Shown here: positions 17,051 through 27,871 of the stretch, piece by piece
Layout: every line of letters starts with the position of its first letter
Position numbering within the stretch: the stretch's first letter is position 1
Assembly: GCF_006716115.1 (NCBI RefSeq)
Contig: NZ_VFOO01000001.1
Location: 1,364,001 to 1,428,000, forward strand
Reading direction: 5' to 3'
DNA: 64,000 nt
From: Subtercola boreus
GTDB lineage: Bacteria > Actinomycetota > Actinomycetes > Actinomycetales > Microbacteriaceae
Made by a program: the position numbers and the translations under genes
The notes under the pieces: model-generated
Database searches by the model: none
Seen by the model: the letters and a program-made list of their open reading frames with translations, nothing else
Told to the model about the DNA's origin: nothing

Positions 17051-18091
17051 TCAGAACGGCCACAGGTCTTTGGCTTTGTCGGCGACGTCGCCCGCGAAGT
17101 CCTCGGCACCGTGGGCGAGCGCCACTGCCCCGTCGCCGATGGCCTCGGCACCGTCACCGGCGGCCGCGATCGTACCGTCCACCGCATCGTGGAACACCGG
17201 AACGTGGTCGTAGAGCAGGCCGCCGAGCGCCATCGTGCCGGCGGCGGCACCGAGGACGAGGTCGGCGGGTGGCGGGGTGACCAGGGCGGCGAAGCCGAGC
17301 CCCGTCGCGACACCGTCGTAACCGGCCCGGCCGTAGTTGCCCTCGGCGATGTCCGTGCCGACGCCGACCACGCCGAGTACGACACCCGCGGGGCCGAGCA
17401 CTTTGCCCGCGGAGCCGAGGAACTCCGCCGCCGAGCCGAGCCGGCCGGCCAGAGCACCATCGCCGAGCAGGTTGCTGAGGCCCTGGGTCGCAGCCCCCCA
17501 GTTGCGGCCGCCGAGAAAGTCGTTGAGCACGTCGAACTTGCCGGCGAACTGGCTGAAGCGGAGGGCGTCGTCGAGCGACCCGAACGAGCCGAGCAAACGC
17601 AGCTGGGCGAGGGCGTTGGCCCCGTCGACCACGCCGAGCGAGTCGAACAGTTCGCGGGTGGCGAGGAGCGCCGGATTCTCCAGCAGATCGCGCAGGAGGT
17701 CGTCGTCCTCAGGCGCGCCAGGGGTTCCCGGAGAACCCGGGGCGCCGCTGCCGGGGCCGGAACCGCCGGGCCCGCTCCCGCCGGGGCCGCCACCCGTGCC
17801 CGGCCCACCGGAGCCGTCGGCGGCGCTGGCCTGCTCCTGCTCGTCGGCGTTCCGCACGAGCGCGGTCGAGGCCGCCGTGAGCACGCTGTTGGCGTTCTGG
17901 AGCGATGTGCGATGCGTCGAGTTCCACTGCTGGCGGAACGATTCCGCATCGGGCCCGCCCCAGGCCTGCGTGCGGTTGATCTCGACGGTCAGGGTGCTGA
18001 GCAGTCCCTGCAGCTGAGATGCCTTCTGGTCGAAATCCTTTGCGAGGGCTCGAAGCTCACCCGCGTCCACTCCCCAAAACCCCGGCGTCAT
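17051..18091 (-). CDS. WXG100-like protein with Gly/Pro linker and glycine-rich C-terminal domain
   Basis: 346 residues in three parts. Residues 1-95 form a helical hairpin with a WXG motif at W44-G45-G46 (AWGGPDAESF), as in type VII secretion substrates. A Gly/Pro/Ser-only linker covers about 96-130. The C-terminal 215 residues are Ala/Gly-rich with hydrophobic, glycine-zipper-like stretches (LGPAGVVLGVVGVG; LVLGAAAGTMALGG). Such architecture is typical of T7SS-exported polymorphic effectors, some of which act on membranes. No T7SS core gene is visible in the window. TAACGT lies 7 nt before the ATG, so the transcript is likely leaderless. Effector role is inferred. Confidence 0.85.
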   Translation of the reverse strand: MTPGFWGVDAGELRALAKDFDQKASQLQGLLSTLTVEINRTQAWGGPDAESFRQQWNSTHRTSLQNANSVLTAASTALVRNADEQEQASAADGSGGPGTGGGPGGSGPGGSGPGSGAPGSPGTPGAPEDDDLLRDLLENPALLATRELFDSLGVVDGANALAQLRLLGSFGSLDDALRFSQFAGKFDVLNDFLGGRNWGAATQGLSNLLGDGALAGRLGSAAEFLGSAGKVLGPAGVVLGVVGVGTDIAEGNYGRAGYDGVATGLGFAALVTPPPADLVLGAAAGTMALGGLLYDHVPVFHDAVDGTIAAAGDGAEAIGDGAVALAHGAEDFAGDVADKAKDLWPF

Positions 18092-18135
18092 GGCACCAAC
18101 GTTACCCGAACGGGACGTCGGCGCCGTCGATCACC

Positions 18136-20459
<2,324 letters not shown>

Positions 20460-20468
20460 GGGTTCAAT

Positions 20469-20495
20469 TTTGCACTTATCGCGCGAAAGTGCAAA
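20469..20495. promoter_or_regulatory. Inverted repeat operator upstream of tetR-MFS operon
   Basis: Perfect 9-bp arms (TTTGCACTT and AAGTGCAAA) separated by 9 bp, centred about 23 bp upstream of the TetR start codon, where the promoter is expected. Probably the TetR binding site. Confidence 0.7.
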
Positions 20496-20528
20496 CCATT
20501 CACCCGATCAGTGCATCCGCGACAATCG

Positions 20529-22058
20529 TCAGCTCTTCATCGACAGAGTGGAACCGGTCGTCGGCGACCACACGATCTGGCCGCCCTGGAAGTCGACCGC
20601 CCGGCTGGTGGTCCCCTGGTAGGCATACTCGTCGGTCGTGGGCAGGCCGAGACTCGGCACGTAGGTGCTGAGGATCGCACCGTACACCGCATGCGTGCCC
20701 GTCGACGCGGAGGTGAAGATCGCGAAGCCGCCGTCGACGTCGAAGTCCTGCCGGCCGTTGACCAGGGCGGTCGAGGGAACGATCTGGAACCGGCGGGCGA
20801 GGGTGCCCACATCCGTCGGCGAACTGAACCACCCGTTGTTGGTCAGGAATCGCGTTCCGTTCTCGCACTCCTGCGCATAGCCCCGGCCCAGCGCGTACAC
20901 GGGCGAGACGGTCGGTCCGAGGGCCGAGTCGGGTGAGCCGGCGAAGACCGACCCCTCGTTCCGCCCGGGCATGCCCTGGGACTGCAGATACTGCACGGTG
21001 TAGGCCGACGTCTTGGCCTGGAAGTCGTTCGTGACGGCCCCGAAGGAGTCCGTGTCGGTCGTTCCATCACGGACCGTGTAGATGTACACCGGCCCTGCGT
21101 AGGAGACTTCGTTCCAGGTCATCAGGGTGTCGGCGATCATGTCCGAGACGTGCTGCTGCGAGTAGAGGTTCGTCGGAACGCCGTACTCGGTGAGCCAGAT
21201 CTTCTTCGAGCCGTCGCCCTTGGCCTTCATGATGGCGTGCATCTCGATCATCCGGCGCATCGGGGTCGTGTCCCAGAGGCAGCTCGGGCTGAGGGTGTAG
21301 TCGAAGTCGTAGGGATGGAACGAGAAGGCATCGAAGAATCCCTGCGCGCCGGCTGCGTACATCCCGTTCATGAAGGTGACCGGGTCGATCAGACCATCGG
21401 CGGTCGGAGCCGGGCCCAGCGCGCCAGCAACGACCTTCGCCGCCGGGTCGGCCTTCTTGATCGCCGGGTAGGCGGCTTTGACCATCTGGGCGTAGAAAGC
21501 GGGATCCGGGTTCGGCGTGAAGGCCTCCCGGCCGTTCGGTTCGTTCCAGATCTCGTAGGCACCGATCTTTCCCTTGTAGCGTTTGGCCACCGCACCGGCG
21601 AAGGTGCCGTAGAGCGCCGCGGTCCGCGGCCGATCGGTCGAAACCGTCTTGACGCCGCCCAGGGAGGCCCACGGTGGACTCGACAGGATGATACCGAGGA
21701 TGCTGAGACCCCTCGCCAGCGCACCCGCCACCATGTAGTCGACCCGCGACCAGTCGAAGGTCGTCGACGACGTCGGCTGCACCCAGTACCACATGATGTC
21801 GATCCGCACGATCGTTCCGCCGATGTTGGCGATAGCATCGAGCGTCTGGTCGACCTCGGCCGTCGTCCCCCAGAGGATGTTCGAGCCGAGCGAGTAGCCC
21901 ACCGGGAAGCTCGCGATGCGGGCGGGCGCCTGTTGTGCGACCAGCGCTGGAGCGGCCGAGGCGAGGGCTGGAGCGACTCCGCCTGCCAGGACTCCTGAAC
22001 CCATCAGAGCTCCGGCAGAGATGCCGGTGGTGAGTGCTGCACGTCGTGTGAATTGCAT
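20529..22058 (-). CDS. Tat-exported glycoside hydrolase (clan GH-A) with C-terminal LGFP-like repeats
   Basis: 509 residues counted from ATG 22058. A twin-arginine signal (FTRRAALTT) precedes a TIM-barrel hydrolase with the acid/base in YEIWNEPNG (Glu about 173) and the probable nucleophile in WLTEYGVPT (Glu about 291), as in GH5/GH39-like enzymes. The last about 150 residues carry repeats resembling LGFP wall-binding modules (LGPTVSPVYALGRGYAQECENGTRFL, by its ends LGPTVSP and CENGTRF; LGLPTTDEYAY). It is probably released to, or held at, the cell wall and acts on a glycan of unknown type. The frame is open 32 codons further, but the Tat motif fixes the start. Divergent from a MarR gene. Confidence 0.86.
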   Translation of the reverse strand: MQFTRRAALTTGISAGALMGSGVLAGGVAPALASAAPALVAQQAPARIASFPVGYSLGSNILWGTTAEVDQTLDAIANIGGTIVRIDIMWYWVQPTSSTTFDWSRVDYMVAGALARGLSILGIILSSPPWASLGGVKTVSTDRPRTAALYGTFAGAVAKRYKGKIGAYEIWNEPNGREAFTPNPDPAFYAQMVKAAYPAIKKADPAAKVVAGALGPAPTADGLIDPVTFMNGMYAAGAQGFFDAFSFHPYDFDYTLSPSCLWDTTPMRRMIEMHAIMKAKGDGSKKIWLTEYGVPTNLYSQQHVSDMIADTLMTWNEVSYAGPVYIYTVRDGTTDTDSFGAVTNDFQAKTSAYTVQYLQSQGMPGRNEGSVFAGSPDSALGPTVSPVYALGRGYAQECENGTRFLTNNGWFSSPTDVGTLARRFQIVPSTALVNGRQDFDVDGGFAIFTSASTGTHAVYGAILSTYVPSLGLPTTDEYAYQGTTSRAVDFQGGQIVWSPTTGSTLSMKS

Positions 22059-22173
22059 GAGTGTGCCCCGTCTGCGACCCGGGGGGCTGCGAGTATCCCC
22101 CGTTAGGGGGAGCCTATGGCGAATTTCGGTACCGGGTGTCATCGTCACCCACAAACGGGGGGTTCGTAAAGGC

Positions 22174-22185
22174 GACTGATCAGTC
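22174..22185. promoter_or_regulatory. Perfect 12-bp palindrome upstream of marR
   Basis: GACTGATCAGTC lies 28 bp before the MarR start codon, at about the -35 position of the inferred promoter. MarR regulators commonly bind such sites to autoregulate; binding is inferred. Confidence 0.55.
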
Positions 22186-22212
22186 TCCTGACGGTTTTGC
22201 TATCGTCTGACC

Positions 22213-22662
22213 ATGAATGAGTCGCTCACTGACAGGGATGCGAGTACTCACACGCTCGCAGCGGAACTTCGTACCGTCTTGGGTCGTCTGGCGCGACGCC
22301 TTCGTGAGACCTCCGATTTGGGCGATATCACGTCGTCCCAGAAGTCGGTGCTGTCCCGGCTGGAGAACGGCCCTGCCACGAAGAGCGACCTGGCGCGGGC
22401 CGAATCGATCAGCCCCCAGTCGATGGGCGTGATCATCACCTCCCTCGAAGCAGCGGGCCTGGTCATCGGTTCCCCGGACGAGACCGACGGGCGGAAGACG
22501 CTCTATCTCCTGTCCGGAACCGCGATGGAACGGTATTCCAGCGGTCGGTTGGCGAAGGACGACTGGTTGTTCCGGGCGATCGCCGAACAACTCTCGGCGA
22601 ACGAGGAACGCCTCCTCGAGGAGTGCCTGCCGTTGCTCAGGAGGCTTGCGCAGGGCCTCTGA
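22213..22662 (+). CDS. MarR family transcriptional regulator
   Basis: 149 residues with the winged helix of MarR proteins (LGDITSSQKSVLSRLE, KSDLARAESISPQSMGVIITSLEAAGLV by its ends KSDLARAES and LEAAGLV, then a wing SPDETDGRKTLYLL). Dimerisation helices lie at both ends. TATCGT (22201-22206) is 6 nt before the ATG, which suggests a leaderless mRNA. Divergent from the glycoside hydrolase gene and probably regulates itself through the 12-bp palindrome; whether it also controls the hydrolase is not known. Confidence 0.9.
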   Translation: MNESLTDRDASTHTLAAELRTVLGRLARRLRETSDLGDITSSQKSVLSRLENGPATKSDLARAESISPQSMGVIITSLEAAGLVIGSPDETDGRKTLYLLSGTAMERYSSGRLAKDDWLFRAIAEQLSANEERLLEECLPLLRRLAQGL

Positions 22663-22689
22663 CCGTCCGTTCGGCAGCGCGAGTCGACG

Positions 22690-23994
22690 TCAGGTCGCCG
22701 CCAGGGCGCGGAGCAGGGCCGCGGCCTTGAGCTTGGTCTCCGCGAGTTCCTCGGCCGGCACCGAGAGGGCGGTGATGCCGCCGCCGACGCCGATCGAGGC
22801 GCGTTCTCCGTCGATCACGATGGACCGGATGGTCATGGCCAGCTCGGCGCGGCCGTCGGTGCCGAAGAACCCGAATGCTCCCGCATAGAGCCCCCGGGCG
22901 CGATCCTCGAGCCGGTCGAGAATCGCGACGGCACTCAGCTTCGGCGTTCCCGTCATCGAGCCGGCGGGAAAGGTCGCCGCAACGGCGTCGACGGCTCCGA
23001 GGCCCTCGCGGAGGATCCCCTCGACCGTGCTGACCAGCTGGTGCACCTGCGGGTGCGTCTCGACGGACAGCAGACGCGTGACCTCAACGCTGCCGGGGCG
23101 GCAGACGCGAGTGAGATCGTTCCGCATCAGGTCGACGATCATCGTGTTCTCGGCCCGCTCCTTGGGGTCGGCTTCGAGCGCGGCTGCAGCACGGGCATCC
23201 AGAGTCGGATGCTCGGAGCGCGCGCGCGTGCCCTTCACCGGCGACGTGCTGACTCGGCCGTCGACGCCCACCCGGAGGAACACTTCGGGCGATGCGCTCA
23301 GCAGACTGACGCCGCCGATGCGGAGAAGGGCACCGTGATCGCTCGGCGACTCCCGCCGGAGGGCGTGGTAGACGGCGACGGCGTCGAGGGAGCCCCGCAC
23401 CGTGACTTCTGTGGTGAGGTTCAGAACGTAGGCGTCACCGGCAGCGATGGAGCGCTGGCAGTCGGCGATCTTCGCGAGATACTCAGCGTCGGTGTCGCGC
23501 CAGGCGACCGGGAGCGGGGCCCCCGGACCCGCCTCCGGATCGTGCATGGGGGCCGCCACGCTGTGGCCCGGGGTCTCGAGCAGTTCGACCGTGCGGCGGC
23601 GCCAGAGCTCGAGGTCGCCCTCCCAGCGGTCGCCGGCCGCCCGGAGTTCGGCGCTGCCGTCGCGGTGCACCGCCACCAGCCGGTCGACCCGCAGGAACGC
23701 CGCGTCGGGGTACGGAGACGGTCGCCCACGGCCGACGGGGCCGATCGTCTCCGTGAGAACCTCGTACCCGATCCAGCCGACGACTCCGAGGGAGGGCCAG
23801 AGCGGCTCGGCCAGCTCAGCGCGCAGGGTGCCGAGCACATCTTCCCGGGGAAGGATCGGCTCCCCCAAGCCGATGTAGCTCGTTTCGCCGCCATCGAGCC
23901 AGAACGCCTCCGTGCGCTCGCCGCAGATCAGCCGGAAGACGTCGGGTGCCGACACGGGCCGGGCGAGCCGGTGGTGCAGCACTCCTGCGGTCAT
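22690..23994 (-). CDS. pabB: Aminodeoxychorismate synthase component I
   Basis: 434-residue chorismate-using enzyme of folate synthesis; it makes 4-amino-4-deoxychorismate using ammonia from a PabA subunit. The chorismate-binding domain is complete (DAYVLNLTTEV, SPEVFLRV, SPVKGTRAR, ERAENTMIVDLMRNDL, FPAGSMTGTPKLSA, GVGGGI). The N-terminal part is reduced, fitting PabB rather than TrpE. No amidotransferase or lyase domain is fused, so PabA and PabC are elsewhere. The ATG at 23994 overlaps the stop of the upstream glycosyltransferase by 4 nt (ATGA), so it is translationally coupled to it. Longer frames upstream are noise. Confidence 0.92.
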   Translation of the reverse strand: MTAGVLHHRLARPVSAPDVFRLICGERTEAFWLDGGETSYIGLGEPILPREDVLGTLRAELAEPLWPSLGVVGWIGYEVLTETIGPVGRGRPSPYPDAAFLRVDRLVAVHRDGSAELRAAGDRWEGDLELWRRRTVELLETPGHSVAAPMHDPEAGPGAPLPVAWRDTDAEYLAKIADCQRSIAAGDAYVLNLTTEVTVRGSLDAVAVYHALRRESPSDHGALLRIGGVSLLSASPEVFLRVGVDGRVSTSPVKGTRARSEHPTLDARAAAALEADPKERAENTMIVDLMRNDLTRVCRPGSVEVTRLLSVETHPQVHQLVSTVEGILREGLGAVDAVAATFPAGSMTGTPKLSAVAILDRLEDRARGLYAGAFGFFGTDGRAELAMTIRSIVIDGERASIGVGGGITALSVPAEELAETKLKAAALLRALAAT

Positions 23995-24809
23995 CCTCCG
24001 AGTGTAGGGCGGCCGGCCCCGGTGAGCAGGCGTGCTCTTCTGCCGAGACGACGGCGCCACCGGAGCAGCGCCGAGTCGCCGGGCCAGTGCAGGGCCAGTG
24101 TCATGAACCCGCGGTGGAACCGGTAACCGAGGCTCCGCCACTGCACGAACGGACGGAACGAGATGCCGACGGTGACGGAGCGGTCATAGATCACTCGGTG
24201 GGCGGGAGCAAGGTGGATGCTCAGGTCGAGGTCATCGTGCAGCGAGGTGCCCCAGCGGTGGGTCACGGATGCCACGGCGTGCCAGGCGGTGGTGCGGAGG
24301 AAGAACGTCGAACCGAAGAGCGGGGTCATGCCGATGGCGAGCCTGATCGAGCCGATGTAGGCACCCACGTAGGCTCGCGCCCAGACCCCCGCGCCGTGGC
24401 GCGGGCCGTCGTAGAAGGTGGCCGGCCCCGTGACGGCGGCGATCTCCGGCCGCGCTGACAGCACCGCGAGCCCGCTGGCGATCCATTCGGGTGGCGGCAG
24501 GGTGTCGGCGTCGAGGCGTGCGATGACCGAGAAGCGGGCAGCATCGTAGCCGGTGGTGCTGGCGGCCAGGATGCCCGGTTCCGGTTCGTGCAACAGCCGT
24601 GCACCCCACCGGGCGGCGACGGCGCGGAGGTCGTGAGCGCCGCCACCGTCCGGGCCGTCATCCGTGCTGCCGTTGTCGACGACGATGATCTCGTCCGGCA
24701 GGCGGGACTGGCGGCTGAGGGCTTCGAGGCACCGCGCCAGGGCGAAGGCATCGTTTCTCACGGGCACGACGACGGAGACTCCGGTCTGCGGGTTCACAGG
24801 GTATGGCAC
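23991..24809 (-). CDS. Family 2 glycosyltransferase
   Basis: 272 residues. GT-A fold with VSVVVPVRND at the start, VVDNGSTDDG, and the metal-binding RLDADT. A central DDLDLSIHL gives the second acidic motif. It probably transfers a nucleotide-activated sugar; donor and acceptor are unknown. No membrane segment is obvious. GTG 24809 is chosen because CAGTGT lies 7 nt upstream, giving a leaderless arrangement; GTG 24797 is an alternative. Its stop overlaps the pabB start, an unexpected partnership. Confidence 0.85.
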   Translation of the reverse strand: MPYPVNPQTGVSVVVPVRNDAFALARCLEALSRQSRLPDEIIVVDNGSTDDGPDGGGAHDLRAVAARWGARLLHEPEPGILAASTTGYDAARFSVIARLDADTLPPPEWIASGLAVLSARPEIAAVTGPATFYDGPRHGAGVWARAYVGAYIGSIRLAIGMTPLFGSTFFLRTTAWHAVASVTHRWGTSLHDDLDLSIHLAPAHRVIYDRSVTVGISFRPFVQWRSLGYRFHRGFMTLALHWPGDSALLRWRRRLGRRARLLTGAGRPTLGG

Positions 24810-24892
24810 CCGGCCAACACTGCGGCACCCACAGCACCCGGGCAACCCCTTGTGGGCGCGCGAAACAGTGTGCGCGGGCCTCTGCCGATATT

Positions 24893-24954
24893 CCTTCTCC
24901 GGTCGGGCGCTACGCCTTCTCCGGTCGGGCGCTACTCCTTCTTCGGTCGGGCGG
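24893..24954. repeat. 22-bp tandem repeat, 2.8 copies
   Basis: Two copies of a 22-bp unit beginning CCTTCTCCGGTCGGGCGCTA start at 24893 and 24915. A third, diverged and truncated copy starts at 24937 and encodes the last codons of the permease gene. The permease stop codon (24932-24934) is inside the second unit. The 22-bp period does not keep frame. Confidence 0.8.
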
Positions 24955-26512
24955 AGCTGTCGCCGACGGGCCTGTTCGCCACCGTCGGGAAGGCGCCGGT
25001 GTAGCCCTCGCGGGCCTTCGCGATCTCGAGGATGCGCCCCCGCATCAGGTACCAGCCGAGGATGAGCAGCGGAATGATGATCACCAGCGACGCGATCGTG
25101 TAGGTGCCGGCGGGATAGTCGAACGCCATCAGGATCAGCACCACCACGAGGAACCCCAGCGTCAGGTACGACGTGAACGGCGCCCCGAACAGACGGAACT
25201 TCGGCCGTTCGAGGAGCCCCTGCTTCGCCATCTTCTGCAGCTTCATCTGGCAGAGGATGATCGTTCCCCAGCTCGAGACGATGCCGAGCGCTGAGACGTT
25301 CAGCACGATCTCGAAGGCCTCCTTCGGCACGAAGAAGTTGAGGGCCACACCGAGCAGGGCCACCGCGGCCGTGAGCAGGATGCCGCCGTAGGGCACTCCG
25401 CGCTTGTTCATCACGCCCGTGAACTTCGGCGCCGCACCGCTGATCGACATCGAGTGCAGGATGCGGCCGGTAGAGTACAGCCCCGCGTTGAGGCTCGACA
25501 GCGCAGCAGTCAGAACGACGAAGTTCATCGCCGAACCGGCGATGGCCGCAACCGTGGGGTTGCCGATGTGGGAGAAGAACGTGACGAACGGGCTCTCGTC
25601 GGCCGCGTAGACGCTCGACGGTAGGAGGAGCGCCAGCAACAGCACAGACCCGCAATAGAACACCGCGATGCGGAGCACGACACTGTTGATCGCCCGGGGC
25701 ATGATCTTCTCGGGGTTCGGCGTCTCACCGGCGGCCGTGCCGACCAGCTCCACACCCGCGTAGGCGAACACCACGCCCTGGATGATCACGACGGCCACCA
25801 CGATGGTCGAGATGCCGTTCGGCAGCAGTCCGCCGTTGTTCGCGATCATGGCGACACCGGTCGCGCCGACGTCGGTCGGGAAGCTGAACGCGAGGAAGAT
25901 CGCGCCGATGACGAGGAACGCCACCAGGGCGACGACCTTGACCAGCGCGAACCAGAACTCCATCTCCCCGAACACCTTCACCGAGATCATGTTCAGGGTG
26001 AGCACGATCGCCAGCGCGATCAGCGCGAGGAGCCACTGCGGCACCACCGTGAACGCCGACCAGAACTGCACGTAGACGGCCACCGCGGTGGAGTCGACGA
26101 TCGCGGTCATGGCCCAGTTGAGGAAGTACATCCAGCCGGCCACGTAGGCCGCCTTCTCGCCGTAGAACTCCCGGGCGTACGACACGAAGGAGCCCGACGA
26201 GGGTCGGTGGAGTACGAGTTCACCCAGCGCCCGGAGGATCAGGAAGGCAAAGAACCCGCAGATCGCGTAGTCGAAGATGAGCAGAGGACCGGCCTGGTTG
26301 AGCCGCCCGCCGGCGCCGAGGAACAGCCCGGTGCCGATGGCCCCGCCGATGGCGATCATCTGCAGCTGCCGGGACTTCAGGCCCTTGTGGTAGCCGGCCT
26401 GCTCGTTCGAGAAGTCCTGCGCGGCTGGGCCTTCGCCACTGGCTCGGTTCCCCGGGCTTTCCAGGGATGCGCCCTGGTCGCCACCTGAGGAGCTCTGGTC
26501 GGTTCTGGACAT
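24932..26512 (-). CDS. APC family amino acid permease
   Basis: 526-residue secondary transporter of the amino acid-polyamine-organocation family, AAT subfamily (GabP/AnsP/ProY-like). The cytoplasmic N-terminus is about 45 residues and ends [19 protein letters not shown], the classic entry into TM1. It has about 12 membrane segments, with [17 protein letters not shown] and [15 protein letters not shown] in the conserved loops. It imports an amino acid or GABA with protons; substrate not assignable. GGGGGAA lies 4 nt before the ATG. A CCCCGATCGGGG palindrome sits at 26536-26547 just upstream. Confidence 0.92.
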   Translation of the reverse strand: MSRTDQSSSGGDQGASLESPGNRASGEGPAAQDFSNEQAGYHKGLKSRQLQMIAIGGAIGTGLFLGAGGRLNQAGPLLIFDYAICGFFAFLILRALGELVLHRPSSGSFVSYAREFYGEKAAYVAGWMYFLNWAMTAIVDSTAVAVYVQFWSAFTVVPQWLLALIALAIVLTLNMISVKVFGEMEFWFALVKVVALVAFLVIGAIFLAFSFPTDVGATGVAMIANNGGLLPNGISTIVVAVVIIQGVVFAYAGVELVGTAAGETPNPEKIMPRAINSVVLRIAVFYCGSVLLLALLLPSSVYAADESPFVTFFSHIGNPTVAAIAGSAMNFVVLTAALSSLNAGLYSTGRILHSMSISGAAPKFTGVMNKRGVPYGGILLTAAVALLGVALNFFVPKEAFEIVLNVSALGIVSSWGTIILCQMKLQKMAKQGLLERPKFRLFGAPFTSYLTLGFLVVVLILMAFDYPAGTYTIASLVIIIPLLILGWYLMRGRILEIAKAREGYTGAFPTVANRPVGDSSARPKKE

Positions 26513-26616
26513 GTGTTCCCCCGATCGTCACCACCCCCCGATCGGGGAGTTCGTTCGGGACACGCTACTCCGCTGGGTGTTTCAGGAGAATTAACTGCCC
26601 ACCTCTTGTGGAGAAG

Positions 26617-26985
26617 TCATTCATCCGAAGAATGTGAGCGAGAGGAACCCGACAGGGGGCTCACCTCGTCGACGACGAGGATGTCGCGCCGGAAGTGATC
26701 CGTGCGGAAGGCGGCCCGCCCGAGCATGTGCGCCGCAATCGGCGCCGTGAGGCTCTGGAAGAAGACGATCGCCAGCGCCAGCGTGATCGTCGCCACCGAC
26801 GGGTTCGCGACCACCACATCGGCGACGATCGCCATCAGGCCGAGGATCTGCGGTTTCGTCGACGAGTGCAGGCGCGACAGCACATCGCGGAACCGGATCA
26901 GGCCCACCCCGGCCGCGAAGCACAGGAAGGCGCTGAGCAGCACCAGCACGGCCGTGAACACGTCGCGGATGACGTCGCCGCTCAT
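26617..26985 (-). CDS. mrpG: Mrp antiporter subunit G
   Basis: 122 residues, three membrane segments, MnhG/PhaG family. Last gene of the Mrp operon. Family features are the N-terminal AVLVLLSAFLCFAAGVGLIRF and DVLSRLHSSTKPQILG. It helps assemble the multi-subunit Na+(K+)/H+ antiporter. Starts by overlapping the mrpF stop by 4 nt. The C-terminus is slightly longer than usual and polar. Confidence 0.92.
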   Translation of the reverse strand: MSGDVIRDVFTAVLVLLSAFLCFAAGVGLIRFRDVLSRLHSSTKPQILGLMAIVADVVVANPSVATITLALAIVFFQSLTAPIAAHMLGRAAFRTDHFRRDILVVDEVSPLSGSSRSHSSDE

Positions 26986-27245
26986 GTGTCGTCCCTTGTC
27001 GAGATGAAGCGCGCGACGCTCACCGAACCGACGACCGTGAAGAGCGCGAGCACGAGGAGCACGGGCAGATTGTCAGTGTGCCTGTTGATGGCCATCTCCG
27101 CGCCGACCGCGCACATCGCTGTGGCGATCAACACATCAGAGGCGATGATCCGGTCGAGGGCGGAGGGCCCCCGGATGATCCGCCAGAGGGCGGCGACGGC
27201 GCCCGCGCCGAACAGCAACCCTGCGATGACGATGACGACACTCAT
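26982..27245 (-). CDS. mrpF: Mrp antiporter subunit F
   Basis: 87 residues, three membrane segments, MnhF family (RIIRGPSALDRIIASDVLIA, NLPVLLVLALFTVVGSVSVARF by its ends NLPVLLV and SVARF). ATG 27245 is fixed by homology and by the ATGA overlap with mrpE; the open frame upstream is not used. Overlaps mrpG by 4 nt as well. Confidence 0.93.
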   Translation of the reverse strand: MSVVIVIAGLLFGAGAVAALWRIIRGPSALDRIIASDVLIATAMCAVGAEMAINRHTDNLPVLLVLALFTVVGSVSVARFISTRDDT

Positions 27246-27871
27246 CCGGCACTCCTCTCGTCTGTCTGGTTCGACCCTGTCTGCCCGATGGGCTCCTGCT
27301 TCCGCAGCCGCGCGAGGTCGTCGGCCGAGCCCACGGCGAGGATCAGCCGTCGCTCCGCGGCGAGCACCGCACGCTTCAGCGCCGGCACGTCGTCGACCGA
27401 GGCCACGTTCAGCGTATGCAGGTGCAGCGTCGCACTGTCTCGGTCGATGTCGAGGACGATCGAGCCGGGCACCAGCCCCACCATCACCGCGGTGAACGTC
27501 ATGATCAGGTCGGAGCGCGTCACCAGCGGCACAGCGATGATCGCATTGCTGGGAGTGTAGCGGGGCCGGATCGCCGACCACGCGACCTGGAGCGACGCCC
27601 GGACGATGTCGAACAGCAGGACGGCGAGGAGCACGACCGCCCGCACGAGGTCGAACCGTCCGCTCAGCCTCACCGCCGGCAGGTAGAAGACGATCGACAC
27701 CAGTGACGCGAGCAGAACGCCGGTCGCGAGGGCGAGCCAGGTGAACTGGCCCCAGAGGAGCATCCAGAGCAGCACGAGCCCCACGAACGGGATCAGGCCG
27801 CTCAGAACGCGGGCCCGCAGCATCCGGGGCCCTGTACCGTTCGAGCCGGGGCGCGCCTCGCCGGCACTCAT
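27242..27871 (-). CDS. mrpE: Mrp antiporter subunit E
   Basis: 209 residues, MnhE family. Two or three N-terminal membrane segments precede a cytoplasmic domain with RSDLIMTFTAVMVGLVPGS and VLDIDRDSATLHLHTLN. The C-terminal tail beyond about residue 170 is polar and unconserved. Translationally coupled on both sides by 4-nt overlaps. Part of the membrane antiporter complex that exchanges Na+ for H+. Confidence 0.93.
   Translation of the reverse strand: MSAGEARPGSNGTGPRMLRARVLSGLIPFVGLVLLWMLLWGQFTWLALATGVLLASLVSIVFYLPAVRLSGRFDLVRAVVLLAVLLFDIVRASLQVAWSAIRPRYTPSNAIIAVPLVTRSDLIMTFTAVMVGLVPGSIVLDIDRDSATLHLHTLNVASVDDVPALKRAVLAAERRLILAVGSADDLARLRKQEPIGQTGSNQTDERSAG

Noticed and set aside
23995-24141. 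Longer N-terminus for PabB
   Set aside because: It would run into the glycosyltransferase coding sequence; the ATGA overlap at 23994 marks the start.
24810-25655. Longer N-terminus for the glycosyltransferase
   Set aside because: It lies antisense/out of frame within the permease gene and has no GT features; GTG 24809 precedes the conserved GT-A start.
26519-26547. CCCCGATCG repeats upstream of the amino acid permease as a riboswitch
   Set aside because: Only a short palindrome and one direct repeat are seen; no conserved riboswitch core is recognisable.
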